NCBI GenBank assembly: GCA_028874365.1
Contig: JAPPJZ010000067.1
Span: 1 to 64,000, forward strand
Reading direction: 5' to 3'
Source: Chloroflexota bacterium
GTDB taxonomy: Bacteria; Chloroflexota; Dehalococcoidia; Bin125
Length of the DNA stretch: 64,000 nt
Made by a program: the position numbers and the translations under genes. Shown in pieces: positions 1 through 8,993 of the stretch (within the stretch, counting starts at the first letter, position 1; each line of letters starts with the position of its first letter). The notes under the pieces were generated by a model. The model was not told where the DNA came from and searched no databases. It was given only the letters and a program-made list of their open reading frames with translations.

Positions 1-1666
1 TGTCGTCGGGCACGTCGCCCCACTGGTAGGAGCCCCAGGACGGTCCGATGTCGGAAACGCCCCACATCGACCAGAGGTTGACGACCGGCGCGCCGGCGAT
101 GGCGGCCTTGAACCGGTTGACGTGGCCGATCAGCCAGGTAGTCATGTAGCCGCCATAGGAATAACCATGAACGCCGAGCCGATTCGCGTCGACGTACGGC
201 CGCTCGCAGACCACGTCCAGCGCGTGCAGCAGATCGAGGGAATCTTCTCCACCCCAGTCGACGGTGACGGCGTCGGTGAACTTCGCGCCATACGTGGATG
301 ATCCGCGCGGATTGATGAAGAGGACGAGGTATCCGGCGCCGGCGATGACCTGGTGGAGGACGTTGAAGCCTTCGCCGAAGAAGCCGTTCGGTCCGCCGTG
401 AATCTCCATCACCAGCGGGTATGACTGCTCCGAGTCGAAGCCGGGCGGATACATCAGACCGCAGGGGATCTCCCACCCGTCCCGTTCGACGGTGAAGAAC
501 TCGACGTCGCCGATGTCGTGAGCCTCGACGAAGTCCTCGGACGCATTGGTCAGCACGGCCTGCGTTTCTTCGCCGATGGCGACGATCTCGCCCGGGGCAT
601 CGGGCGTCGTGGAGACGATCGCAATCGAGCTGCCGTCGGCGGAGACGTCGAAGCCGTTGATCAGCTCGGCTTCGGAACGCAGCGCCTCGACCGGTTCGGA
701 GCCGTCCGACCTGACGCGGTAGACGCCGGAGCGGCCGCGGGCGTCGCCGGCGAAGGTGATCTGGTCTTCGTGCCAGACCATCGTCGGCGGCCCGGCGATG
801 GGGAAGAAGCCGGTCTGTGGATTGACGGTGTCGTCGGTCAGGCGGGTCCGCTCGCCGCTGTAGCGCTCGATGCGCTCGAGGTAGGCCTGGTGACGCTGAG
901 ACATGTCGGTCACCGATACCGCCAACGCCGAACCGTCGGGCGACCAACACGGCTTGCCGGCGGACATGACTCCGGGCGTCAGCCGTTCGATGTGTCCGCC
1001 GCGCGTGGACATCACACACAGTTCGGAACCGAATGGACGGCGCTTCTCGCGGTCGACATTACGGTCGGCCGTGAATGCGACCCAGCGTCCATCGGGCGAC
1101 ACGACCGGGTGGGCGTGGTTGTACGTGCCGGTGGTTAACTGCACAGCGTCGCCGGTCGCGGCGTCGATGCGGAAGAGTTGGTGCCAGGCGTCTTCCCGAT
1201 AGCCGAGCGCGTCGCCCCGGTAGTAGGTGTCGCGGACCACGGTCGTCTTCGATCCGTCGCGCTCGCCGCGATGGGGGTCGATGTCGACCGTGGCGATCAT
1301 GCCGGAGCCGTCCGGCAACCAGTCGAAGCCTGCGACCGAGTGGGGCAGGTCGGTCAGCCGCGTTGCTTCGCCGCCGTCGGTCGGCAGCAGCCAGATCTGG
1401 CGCGTGGCGTCGGATGCGTCGGAGCTTGGGCGGAGGAATGAGAGCGCCGAGCCGTCGGGGGACCATGAGGGCGCCGAGTCGGACTTGCCGGAGGTCAGCC
1501 GGCGCGATTCGCGGCCTGCGAAGGGCGCGGATTCGATCCAGGAGGTCCGCTTGCCCTCCGAGACTTGGGCGCGGACGTAGGCGACGGTAGAGGCGTCGGG
1601 AGAGATCGCGGGTGAGCCGACGCCGGCTAGCTGGTCGACGATGTCGGGGCCGATTGGGGATTTCAT
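1..1666 (-). CDS. S9 family (prolyl oligopeptidase-type) serine peptidase, C-terminus cut by window edge
   Basis: Reading the minus strand from the ATG at 1666 gives an open frame of 555 codons to the window edge. The N-terminal two thirds contains repeated segments of the type SPDGxxxAF and WSPDGSAL, typical of the WD40/TolB-like beta-propeller of S9 peptidases. The C-terminal part has the alpha/beta-hydrolase region with the oxyanion stretch EIHGGPNGF and the nucleophile elbow GYSYGGYMT near residue 500. The Asp and His of the triad lie outside the window. The family cleaves short peptides or releases aminoacyl groups, usually in the cytoplasm; no signal peptide is visible. The gene stands alone, with the long spacer 1667-2315 upstream. 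Confidence 0.9.
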   Translation of the reverse strand, partial: MKSPIGPDIVDQLAGVGSPAISPDASTVAYVRAQVSEGKRTSWIESAPFAGRESRRLTSGKSDSAPSWSPDGSALSFLRPSSDASDATRQIWLLPTDGGEATRLTDLPHSVAGFDWLPDGSGMIATVDIDPHRGERDGSKTTVVRDTYYRGDALGYREDAWHQLFRIDAATGDAVQLTTGTYNHAHPVVSPDGRWVAFTADRNVDREKRRPFGSELCVMSTRGGHIERLTPGVMSAGKPCWSPDGSALAVSVTDMSQRHQAYLERIERYSGERTRLTDDTVNPQTGFFPIAGPPTMVWHEDQITFAGDARGRSGVYRVRSDGSEPVEALRSEAELINGFDVSADGSSIAIVSTTPDAPGEIVAIGEETQAVLTNASEDFVEAHDIGDVEFFTVERDGWEIPCGLMYPPGFDSEQSYPLVMEIHGGPNGFFGEGFNVLHQVIAGAGYLVLFINPRGSSTYGAKFTDAVTVDWGGEDSLDLLHALDVVCERPYVDANRLGVHGYSYGGYMTTWLIGHVNRFKAAIAGAPVVNLWSMWGVSDIGPSWGSYQWGDVPDD

Positions 1667-2315
1667 GGATGCTTCCTCAGCGGATTGCCTGTTGGATTGC
1701 GGGCGTGGTTCGATGGCGAGGATAGGGTTGGAGAGGATTTGCGCGTGGGTGGATTTGCGCGGGATTTTTTCTTTCGGCGGCAAATCGTGAGGAAGTGCCG
1801 TGTTTTGCTGGGGATCGTGCGATCTGGGTGGGTAGTTTTGGTCAGTTTCGTGCTGGTTTTGTCGGTCTGAGGCAAGATTTGGCGTTCGGATTCGTTCGGA
1901 TTTGTTCGGTTCCGTTCGGCTGGATTCGAAATTCGGCGTCGGTTGACGTGTTCGCGGTGTTCGGCCGTGTTCGGATACGTTCGATTCAGGGCAGGGCTCC
2001 GTGATGGCGATTGTGGTTTAGCGGTCGAGTTCACGGGGTCGTTGGTTCGTTCGTGTGGGCCGAGATTCGGTCGGCGGGTTGTCGTGGGCGTTGTACACAA
2101 TATCGCTCTTGTGTTCTGTCGGGGTAGCGGAGGTGTGTCGTGGTAGACGGACGTTGGGCCGGGGGGAGCCTCACCCCAACCCTCTCCCAGAGGGAGAGGG
2201 AGCAAGAGGGAGCAACAGGGAGCGGGAGGGAGAGGGAACGGGCGAGGGAGTGCGAGCCAAGTGAGGAGATGGGGCGCGGCTGGCTTAGACTTTAGCGACG
2301 GATCGGAGCTTGACC
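1667..2315. other. Long spacer with G/T-skewed, TTCGG-rich sequence; no gene
   Basis: This 649-base stretch separates two divergently transcribed genes. From about 1740 to 2060 the plus strand is strongly enriched in G and T, and between about 1886 and 1990 the word TTCGG or TTCGT recurs many times. The open frames here translate to Pro/Thr/Ser/Arg-rich or Val/Gly/Phe-rich low-complexity strings with no recognisable fold, so I call no gene. The right end carries a REP-like palindrome (2169-2203) and runs of GGGAG. Promoters for both flanking genes should lie here but I could not pick convincing boxes. Confidence 0.6.
2169..2203. repeat. REP-like palindrome, copy 1
   Basis: CTCACCCCAACC is followed by a palindrome with arms CCTCTCCC (2181-2188) and GGGAGAGG (2192-2199) around AGA. 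The same core recurs at 3129-3165, 3174-3230, 43258-43292 and 47458-47490, always between genes. This is the widespread CCTCTCCC/GGGAGAGG repeat type found between genes in many high-GC bacteria. Confidence 0.8.
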
Positions 2316-3083
2316 ATGCCGAACATTTCCCGCGATGGGGTGAGCGTCTTCTATGAGGTCAGCGGCGAGGGACCGACGATTTTGCTGTCGCACGGCTATG
2401 GGGCGACTTCGCAGATGTGGGCGGGACAGCTTGAGCTGCTGTCGCGGGACCACAAGCTGATTACCTGGGACATGCGCGGACACGGGCAGACGGATTCGCC
2501 GGAGGATCCGTCCTGCTACAGCGAGGCCGAGACGGTGGACGACATGGCGGCGATTCTCGACGCGGAGGGCGTCGACAGCGCCGTGATTGGCGGACTGTCG
2601 CTGGGCGGTTACATGTCGCTGGCGTTCAACGTCGCCTATCCGGAGCGGACGCGGGCGCTGATGCTGTTCGACACGGGTCCCGGCTACAACAATCCGAAGG
2701 CTCGTGAGGGCTGGAACACCGGTATGGCGATTCCTCGGGCGGAGGCGCTGGAGCGCGACGGTCTGGCGGCGCTGGGCGGATCGGAGGAGGTCCGGGTATC
2801 GACGCACCGCTCGGCCGCTGGTCTGGCGCGGGCCGCTCGCGGGATGCTGGCTCAGTTCGACAACCGGATCATCCAGTCGCTGACGAGCATCGACAAGCCG
2901 ACGCTGGTGTTGGTCGGAGAGCACGACGAGCCGTTCCTGGCGGGGACGGACTACATGGCCAACAAGATTCCGGGCAGCACAAAGGTCGTGGTGCCGAATG
3001 CGGGACATGCGGCCAACATCGACAATCCGGCCGACTTCAACGACGCCGTGTCGTCGTTTCTGTCTTCCATTCCCACTCCCTGA
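2316..3083 (+). CDS. alpha/beta hydrolase
   Basis: 255-residue alpha/beta-fold hydrolase. The oxyanion segment LLSHGYGAT is near residue 23, the nucleophile elbow GGLSLGGYM has Ser96, and Asp204 (LVGEHDEPF) and His231 (NAGHAAN) complete the triad. There is no signal peptide, so it is probably cytoplasmic. The ATG at 2316 is preferred over the in-frame TTG at 2310 because GGAG at 2305-2308 sits seven bases before it. The nearest relatives by motif are 3-oxoadipate enol-lactonase-type or epoxide-type hydrolases, but the substrate cannot be read from sequence. A flavin monooxygenase follows after a repeat-filled 166-base gap. Confidence 0.88.
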   Translation: MPNISRDGVSVFYEVSGEGPTILLSHGYGATSQMWAGQLELLSRDHKLITWDMRGHGQTDSPEDPSCYSEAETVDDMAAILDAEGVDSAVIGGLSLGGYMSLAFNVAYPERTRALMLFDTGPGYNNPKAREGWNTGMAIPRAEALERDGLAALGGSEEVRVSTHRSAAGLARAARGMLAQFDNRIIQSLTSIDKPTLVLVGEHDEPFLAGTDYMANKIPGSTKVVVPNAGHAANIDNPADFNDAVSSFLSSIPTP

Positions 3084-3128
3084 GGGAGGTGGGATTGGTG
3101 AGTGTCTTGCCGTGCAGGTGCACGGGGA

Positions 3129-3230
3129 CCCTCACCCCAACCCTCTCCCAGAGGGAGAGGGAGTCAGAGTCGCTTCCTCCCCCCAGAGGGAGAGGGAGTG
3201 AGAGCTGATCCTCTCCCCAACGGAGAGGGA
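3129..3230. repeat. REP-like palindrome cluster, copies 2-4
   Basis: Three palindromic units in tandem between the hydrolase and the monooxygenase. The first has arms CCTCTCCC (3142-3149) and GGGAGAGG (3153-3160), the second is a degenerate unit at about 3174-3192, and the third has arms CCTCTCC (3210-3216) and GGAGAGG (3222-3228). They could stabilise the upstream transcript end or act as a weak terminator. Confidence 0.75.
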
Positions 3231-3249
3231 GCAAACGTTTGGAGACATC

Positions 3250-4431
3250 ATGCAGGTCAGTCTGTTCTTCCTTCCCTCGGTCGGCACGCGCGAGGACATT
3301 GAGGCCGGGATGGCCGGGAATCGGCCTGAGCTGTACCAGGACATGCTCGAGGACCTGTCGGCCTTCGCCAAGGCGGGCGATGCGCTGGGCTACGACTCGA
3401 TCGGGTTCACCGAGCACCACTTCCACATCGAGGGCTTCGAGGTCTCGCCGAATCCGATCATGCTTGACCTCTACCTGGCGATGCAGACGGAGCGGATCCG
3501 GGTCGGGCAGCTCGGATTGGTGCTGCCGGCGCAGAATCCGATTCGCGTGGCCGAGGACATTGCGATGCTCGACCACATGACCGGCGGTCGGGCGTTGGCC
3601 GGGTTTGCGCGCGGGTATCAGCGGCGCTGGGTCGACACGCTGGCGCAGCAGATCCACGGCGTGCATGCGGCGCATCCGGGCAATCACGACGCGATCGACG
3701 CGGCCAACCGGGCTGCGTTCGAGGAGCACTTCAACATCATCCGCAAGTGCTGGACCGAGGAGATGGTCGAGTACAAAGGCCACGCCTGGCAGATCCCGCC
3801 GGAGGGCACGCCGTGGGACATCGAGGCGACGAGGATGTACGGCAAGGGCGTTGACGAGAACAACATCGTCCGCCAAATCGGGGTCGTGCCGAAGCCGCTG
3901 CAGAAGCCGCATCCGCCGCTCTTCCAGCCGTTCGCGTCGTCGGAGCGGACGATCCGCTGGTGCGCCCGCGAGGGGATCACGGCGATTCTGCCGCCGATGT
4001 ACCCGGAGCTGCAGAATCGGCTGTACGACGTCTACCAGGAGGAGGCGGCATCAGTCGGCCGCGACCTGAAGCCGGGCGAGGGTCTGGGGGTACTCAGGGA
4101 CGTGATCATCACCGACACGGACGAGGAGGCGATGGAGCTCTGGCGGCATTCGGCCGCGTTTGCGGGCGGCGCCTGGTTCGCCCCCTTCGGCTTCGCCGAG
4201 GCGCTGCGTCCGCCGAACGGCGAGATCATGACGCCAGAGCAGCAGCTTGAGAACGGCCTGTTGTTCGCGGGGACGTTGGACTCGGTGAAGCGTCAGGTGC
4301 AGTCAATGCTCGACGTGACGCCGGTGTCGTGGATCTTCATGTGGCAGTACAACGGTCTGCTGAGTCAGGGACAGATTCTGCGGACGATCGAGGATTTCTC
4401 GGAGAAGGTGTTGCCGGAGTTTGGGAAGTGA
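3250..4431 (+). CDS. LLM class flavin-dependent oxidoreductase
   Basis: 393-residue protein of the bacterial luciferase-like monooxygenase superfamily (FMN or F420 TIM barrel). The N-terminus MQVSLFFLPSVG, the early TEHHFH motif (residues 54-59), the VGQLGLVLPAQNP strand and the DHMTGGRALAGFARGYQ segment are typical of alkanal-monooxygenase-like members that act with FMNH2. Length fits the longer subgroup. Such enzymes oxygenate aldehydes, sulfonates or other small organics; the substrate is unknown. It is transcribed with the hydrolase upstream but separated by REP repeats, and converges with the MmeI-type gene downstream. Confidence 0.88.
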   Translation: MQVSLFFLPSVGTREDIEAGMAGNRPELYQDMLEDLSAFAKAGDALGYDSIGFTEHHFHIEGFEVSPNPIMLDLYLAMQTERIRVGQLGLVLPAQNPIRVAEDIAMLDHMTGGRALAGFARGYQRRWVDTLAQQIHGVHAAHPGNHDAIDAANRAAFEEHFNIIRKCWTEEMVEYKGHAWQIPPEGTPWDIEATRMYGKGVDENNIVRQIGVVPKPLQKPHPPLFQPFASSERTIRWCAREGITAILPPMYPELQNRLYDVYQEEAASVGRDLKPGEGLGVLRDVIITDTDEEAMELWRHSAAFAGGAWFAPFGFAEALRPPNGEIMTPEQQLENGLLFAGTLDSVKRQVQSMLDVTPVSWIFMWQYNGLLSQGQILRTIEDFSEKVLPEFGK

Positions 4432-4484
4432 GGCCGAGCACCGAAGCTCCTTCGGCTCTTAGCCGGAACCCGGTCGCGAATCTC

Positions 4485-7274
4485 TTAGCTCGAGCGGCGT
4501 CTCCTACGCGGACGTTTAGGACGTGTCGCTTCGAGCGGGGCGACCATTCGCTCATATCGTGCCAGCAGATGTTCGACCCGTTCTCGATCTGACTCGAACG
4601 CGGCGCGACGATATAGGCGATCGACCGCGCGATCGAGCCGTTGGTGGGCCTTGCGAAGAGGAGGGGGCATCGCAACCCCATAGAGATCGGCCAGCGAGGA
4701 GTCGGGAAACTCCGCTCTGGCATCGAGCACGGCTTGAGCAAGGGGCGTGAGCGCCTGCAGTTGCTCGTCGTCCGAATCGGGAAGCGGGAAAGTGTTGTAG
4801 ACAAGTCCGCTTGAGTAGCGATAGTCACTCTTCAGACGTCCGCCAATATGTGCGAGCCAAGCCATGTGCATGGCGGATGAAATGAGTCCTAAGTGCCAGA
4901 GTTCAACCCGTTCAGCGACGAGTAACTGATTGCTCGGTACGGTGGGCGCTGCCAACCACCCGACGGGCATGTAAGTCCGTCTAGCTGAACTGGCTTCCGG
5001 AATCGCCATGAAGTCACCGGCAGGGACGACGGTGACGTGATACTCGGTCGGACGATCGGCGAGAGATTTGGCGAGTTGTCCACCCTCGGCGCGATACTCA
5101 GCTACCGCATGAATGCGGTTACGAACCTCAGGCAGCGTTTGCAAGTCGCCCGGCGAGATGCCGGATACGTGCAGAATCCAACGCTTGCGATTATTGATCA
5201 GCTCGTAGGCACCGGGGAAAGGCCGAATCAGCGGCTTGGCCTCCGGTTCAACGGCCAGAAAAGCAGAGCGTTCCGACTCGTCAAACAGGTAGTGACCGTC
5301 ATCGACCGGCTTTGTCCCAACCCGGATCAATGGCATTCGTTGATCGTGCGGCTGTCGCCGGCGCTGTACGACCAAGTGGGGGTCAGCAAGTCCACTGGCA
5401 TCGAGCAGGTAGGGGCTGATCGCATGTACCAACTGCTCGTTGGGATCGCCGCTCAGCGCGTCGTATGCGAAGAGTCGTCGTGTGGCTGGAACCGAATCAC
5501 GATCAGACAGGCCAACGATCACCACGTGAACATGCGCGACACCTCGTGCGTCGGAACCCCAGGAGAACGTCGTGTGTGCGAACGAGATCTCCAGTGCGTA
5601 GCGATCGAACAGCGCTGGCCAAAGTTGCGCCACCTGTTCGCCTTGTGTGATCGAGTTTGTTGCGACAAATCCGATCCGCGCGGTTCGGCCTTGCAGGTAC
5701 ATTGCGGCCTTGAGGAACCAGGCCGCCACGTAGTCAAGACGCGACCCGGATGCGCCCAAGCCCTGGAGTACTTGCTTCGTCTGCGTCTGTTTCTCGGGGT
5801 CTCGAAAGACGAATCCACCAAACGGCGGGTTACCGAAGACGTAGCTGCACTGTTCAGCCGGCAGTAATTCGTTCCAATCAATCTCTAGCGCGTCCGCGCA
5901 CCGGATGTGCGGTGACTCGCCCAGGGGAATGCGCGCAAAGTACTGCCCCAATTGCTCCGAAAGGCGCACGTTCATGATGTGGTCCATCATCCAGAGCGCT
6001 GTCTCGGCAATGCGAACCGGAAACTCGTTTATCTCGATTCCATAGAACTGGTGCACGTTGATGTTCGAGAGCTGAGACACGTCCAGTGCAGCCGTCTCAG
6101 GGGAGGGATACAGCTCCTTCAAAACTTCGATTTCAAGCTGGCGCAGCTCACGGTAGGCGATGATCAGGAAGTTGCCGCATCCGCACGCTGGGTCGAGCAG
6201 CCGCAGCTTGCCGAGTTTCTGCTGAAATCGCTCCAACTCGGCCCGCCGTCGCGTCCCGCGGTGTTGCCGGAGGCGCTCGAACTCCTGCCTGAGGTCATCG
6301 AGAAAGAGTGGCTCGATTACCTTGAGAATGTTCTGTTCTGTGGTGTAGTGCGCCCCCATTGCACGGCGTTCGTCAGGTTTCATCACCGACTGAAACAGAG
6401 AGCCGAAGATCGCTGGCGAGATCCGCGACCAATCGAATCGTGCCGCATCGATCAGTGCGGTTCGAAGGCTCGAGTCGAAGTCCGGCGGATCTAGTCTCTC
6501 TCTGAATAGGTCACCGTTCACGTGTGGAAACGCTGCGAGGTCTTCGTCGACCAACGTTGATCGGTCTGCCACCGGCGTGTCGAGCACTGTGAACAGACGG
6601 TTGATCCACATCCCGGCGTCCGCGCCGTCGACGGATGTGCGTTCCTCCAACAGCTGCAGGAATGCGTCGCGCTCGAAAATCCCTGTGTTGTCGGCGAACA
6701 GACAGAAGACAATTCGCACCAGGAATCGTTCGAGGTCGTGCCCCCGGTAACCCGATGCGTTGAGACCGTCGTACACCCTGCCAATCAGCTCCGAGGCTTC
6801 GATGTTGACCGGATCCTGGTCGCGGAACGGGCGTGAGTGCACTCCTTGTACGAAGTTGAAGCGGTCGATGTAATCGGGCAATTGAGCGAGGCTGAAGCGA
6901 ACTTCCTCCTCCAAATCGAGGTCAACCAGCTCCCAGTTTTGAAAGTCGCAGAGGAGGAGGTAGCGCGGGCGTTCGGACTCGCTCAGGGCATCGAAGTACT
7001 CGAAGGCTTGTGTTCGCGCGGTCGCCAGACTGCGACCGGCGCTCTTCTGCTCCACCAGCAGAACCTTGGGCCAAAAGAGGTCGATGTAGCCGTTGCTGTT
7101 GTCTAGCCGCTTCACATGCTCCTCGTATCGGGCCACACTGCGCCGCTTGACATCGAAGATGGCGAAGAAGTCGTTGTAAAAGCTCTGGGTTTCGGCCTTC
7201 TCGTACTCGGCGTCGGCCCACTCTGACGCAAACGCCGCAGCGGAAATCCTCAGCTTGTTGAGAGCGATCGCCAC
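4485..7274 (-). CDS. MmeI-type (type IIL/IIG) restriction-modification enzyme
   Basis: 929-residue single-chain enzyme. An N-terminal PD-(D/E)xK nuclease has Asp65, then nine residues, then Glu75-Gln-Lys77 (YIDLFWPKVLLVEQK), the spacing known for MmeI. A helical spacer follows, then a gamma-class N6-adenine methyltransferase with SAM motif I LDPACGCGNFL near residue 360 and catalytic NPPF near 482, then a target-recognition region and an Arg-rich C-terminus. One protein would both methylate one strand of its site and cut at a distance. The GTG start at 7274 lies 15 bases after the stop of a 57-residue membrane ORF. Codon use looks less GC-biased than the neighbours, which suggests horizontal gain. 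No separate R, M or S gene is near. Confidence 0.9.
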   Translation of the reverse strand: MAIALNKLRISAAAFASEWADAEYEKAETQSFYNDFFAIFDVKRRSVARYEEHVKRLDNSNGYIDLFWPKVLLVEQKSAGRSLATARTQAFEYFDALSESERPRYLLLCDFQNWELVDLDLEEEVRFSLAQLPDYIDRFNFVQGVHSRPFRDQDPVNIEASELIGRVYDGLNASGYRGHDLERFLVRIVFCLFADNTGIFERDAFLQLLEERTSVDGADAGMWINRLFTVLDTPVADRSTLVDEDLAAFPHVNGDLFRERLDPPDFDSSLRTALIDAARFDWSRISPAIFGSLFQSVMKPDERRAMGAHYTTEQNILKVIEPLFLDDLRQEFERLRQHRGTRRRAELERFQQKLGKLRLLDPACGCGNFLIIAYRELRQLEIEVLKELYPSPETAALDVSQLSNINVHQFYGIEINEFPVRIAETALWMMDHIMNVRLSEQLGQYFARIPLGESPHIRCADALEIDWNELLPAEQCSYVFGNPPFGGFVFRDPEKQTQTKQVLQGLGASGSRLDYVAAWFLKAAMYLQGRTARIGFVATNSITQGEQVAQLWPALFDRYALEISFAHTTFSWGSDARGVAHVHVVIVGLSDRDSVPATRRLFAYDALSGDPNEQLVHAISPYLLDASGLADPHLVVQRRRQPHDQRMPLIRVGTKPVDDGHYLFDESERSAFLAVEPEAKPLIRPFPGAYELINNRKRWILHVSGISPGDLQTLPEVRNRIHAVAEYRAEGGQLAKSLADRPTEYHVTVVPAGDFMAIPEASSARRTYMPVGWLAAPTVPSNQLLVAERVELWHLGLISSAMHMAWLAHIGGRLKSDYRYSSGLVYNTFPLPDSDDEQLQALTPLAQAVLDARAEFPDSSLADLYGVAMPPPLRKAHQRLDRAVDRLYRRAAFESDRERVEHLLARYERMVAPLEATRPKRPRRRRRSS

Positions 7275-7289
7275 GCCAGCGCTCGCTGC

Positions 7290-7463
7290 TCAGAGCCGCG
7301 TCAACAACGCGAACGCGGCGACGTTGATGATTGCGAACCCGACCATGATGAGGACAAGTCTGCGGGTGAGTCGTTGTAGAGAGGCGTCCAGCTCTGATTG
7401 CAGCAGCGGGTTTGTGAGAAGAGGTGAGTCGTTTTCGGTAAGTGTCGTAACACTGCTCTGCAT
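7290..7463 (-). CDS. small single-pass membrane protein (57 aa)
   Basis: The minus-strand ATG at 7463 opens a 57-codon frame. The product is a polar N-terminal half with a helix (QSELDASLQRLTRR) followed by one hydrophobic segment (LVLIMVGFAIINVAAFALL) and two final residues. Its start lies seven bases after the stop of the ketopantoate-reductase-like gene and its stop lies 15 bases before the GTG of the MmeI-type gene, so the three could be co-transcribed and translationally coupled. The layout resembles the 74-residue protein at 9627-9851. The function is unknown. The tight fit between neighbours and the clean membrane segment argue that it is real. Confidence 0.55.
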   Translation of the reverse strand: MQSSVTTLTENDSPLLTNPLLQSELDASLQRLTRRLVLIMVGFAIINVAAFALLTRL

Positions 7464-7470
7464 CTGCTGG

Positions 7471-8502
7471 CTACCCCAATCGATCCATGATCCGGTCGAG
7501 GTTCGCCGGATCGGAGCGCAGCTCCCCTACCGGGAATGACCTCACTACCTCTGTGACGGCTGCGTTGCTTGGGGTGGCGACTTCGACGGCTTTGCCTTGC
7601 TCGACGACCCAGCCGTTGAGGGCGTCGATTTCGACGCGGCGTCCTCGGATGACGTCCTGGAGGAAGCTGGGACGGCCGGCGCCCATCTCCTGTGCGCCGG
7701 AGATCAGGATGGCGTCCAGTTCTGACGGATCGCCGCCGTTGGCCACGTCGACGAACATTTGCGATGGGATGCCCCAGACCGTGTCGATCTGGTGGCCGTA
7801 GGCTCGGCCGACCTCGACGACTTCGGCCGCCAGGCGGATGCACAGCCAGCGCGAGTCATCGCGCCTGCGCAGCTCGCCGGAGGCGTAGCCGGAGAGTCCG
7901 GCGATGGGGTTTGCCATGCAGTTGACGGCGAGCTTGCCCCAGCGCTCGCCCCAGAGGTTGGTCGTCGACTCCGAGCCGGCGACGTGATTGAAGATCGCGG
8001 CGATGTCGCGTGCGCGGTCGGAGTCGGAGCCGTCCAGTTCACCGATCTTGAAACCCAGCGTTCGGGAGTCGGTGCGGATGCAGTGGCCGGGGTCGTACAT
8101 CCCGGCCCCGATGGTGATCACGCATCCCAGTGTGCGCTCGCGACCGGCGATCGCCGCGACGCGCTCGTCGTTGATCCCGTTCTGCATGTCGACGACCACG
8201 CCGTCCTCGCGCACCAACGGATTGAGGAGGTGTGTGGCCCACTCCGTGTCGTATGACTTGACGGAGACCATGCCGATGTCGAATGGCTCCGCGATGCCCT
8301 GCACTTCGTAGACGTGCAGCGCCTTGACCGGCACGCGAATGTCACCGATCAACGGACCCGTGAGGCGCAAACCGTCGGCCTTCATCGCGTTGATGTGGTC
8401 AACCCAGTGATCGATCAGGGTGACGTCGTAGCCGGCGCGAGTGAGTAATCCGCCGACGACACCGCCAATGGCGCCGGCTCCAATGATGCCGATTCGGGTC
8501 AT
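7471..8502 (-). CDS. ketopantoate reductase family (ApbA/PanE) oxidoreductase
   Basis: 343-residue NAD(P)-dependent reductase. The N-terminus MTRIGIIGAGAIGGVVGG is the Rossmann dinucleotide motif; SVKSYDTEW and the segment WGKLAVNCMANPI carry the Lys and Asn expected of ApbA/PanE proteins. The ATG at 8502 is preferred to an upstream TTG at 8532 because AAGGA sits just before it and the Rossmann motif starts directly. True PanE makes pantoate, but paralogs in catabolic clusters reduce or oxidise other 2-oxo acids. It follows two MaoC-type hydratases on the same strand, so a role in acyl-CoA catabolism is as likely as CoA synthesis. Confidence 0.85.
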   Translation of the reverse strand: MTRIGIIGAGAIGGVVGGLLTRAGYDVTLIDHWVDHINAMKADGLRLTGPLIGDIRVPVKALHVYEVQGIAEPFDIGMVSVKSYDTEWATHLLNPLVREDGVVVDMQNGINDERVAAIAGRERTLGCVITIGAGMYDPGHCIRTDSRTLGFKIGELDGSDSDRARDIAAIFNHVAGSESTTNLWGERWGKLAVNCMANPIAGLSGYASGELRRRDDSRWLCIRLAAEVVEVGRAYGHQIDTVWGIPSQMFVDVANGGDPSELDAILISGAQEMGAGRPSFLQDVIRGRRVEIDALNGWVVEQGKAVEVATPSNAAVTEVVRSFPVGELRSDPANLDRIMDRLG

Positions 8503-8528
8503 GTCGGTGTCCTTGAGTTTGATCGTCG

Positions 8529-8993
8529 TCAATTGCGACGCGGGAGGCGAACGGTCGCCCAGCCGGGCGTGGTGACGCCAAGGCGGTCGTTCTCCAGCCA
8601 GACCTCGAGATCGACCAGTCCGTGGTCGTCGTCCAGATCCGACTTGCCGACGACCTTGCCGCGGGCGTGGACCTCGTCGTCGGGGATGTTCATCCGCCGC
8701 ATCTCGAAGCGGAACTTCGACATCCAGCCGGCCGGTCCGGCCCAGTCGGTGACGACGCGGCAGAGCGCGGCCTGGGTCCAGCCAGTGTTGTAGAAGATCG
8801 CCGGGTGACCGGCTTCGGCGGCAAACTCGGGGTCGTGATGGACGGGGTAGAAGTCCTGAGAGCCTGAGACCTGCTCGACCATCTTGGTCCAGTCGAGCGT
8901 GAGGTCGTAGCCCTCGATCAGGTCACCGACGCGGACATCATCCCAGAAGGTCTGATCGGTGGAGATGCTGTTCGGAGTGCTCTTGGTCGTCAT
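8529..8993 (-). CDS. MaoC-like dehydratase (C-terminal-type partner)
   Basis: 154-residue hotdog-fold protein. Segments WDDVRVGDLIEGYDLTLDW and DFYPVHHDPEFAAEAGHP are typical of the MaoC family, in which an Asp and His near the start of the central helix hydrate enoyl-CoA. Its ATG overlaps the stop of the upstream hydratase by four bases (ATGA), so the two are translated together. The pair looks like the split halves of a 2-enoyl-CoA hydratase or mesaconyl/3-methylmalyl-type dehydratase. The substrate is not determined. Confidence 0.85.
   Translation of the reverse strand: MTTKSTPNSISTDQTFWDDVRVGDLIEGYDLTLDWTKMVEQVSGSQDFYPVHHDPEFAAEAGHPAIFYNTGWTQAALCRVVTDWAGPAGWMSKFRFEMRRMNIPDDEVHARGKVVGKSDLDDDHGLVDLEVWLENDRLGVTTPGWATVRLPRRN

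Noticed and set aside
1663-2205. 180-residue minus-strand ORF
   Set aside because: Low-complexity Pro/Thr/Ser/Arg translation that starts inside a REP palindrome and overlaps the start of the S9 peptidase; it reflects the strand skew, not a protein.
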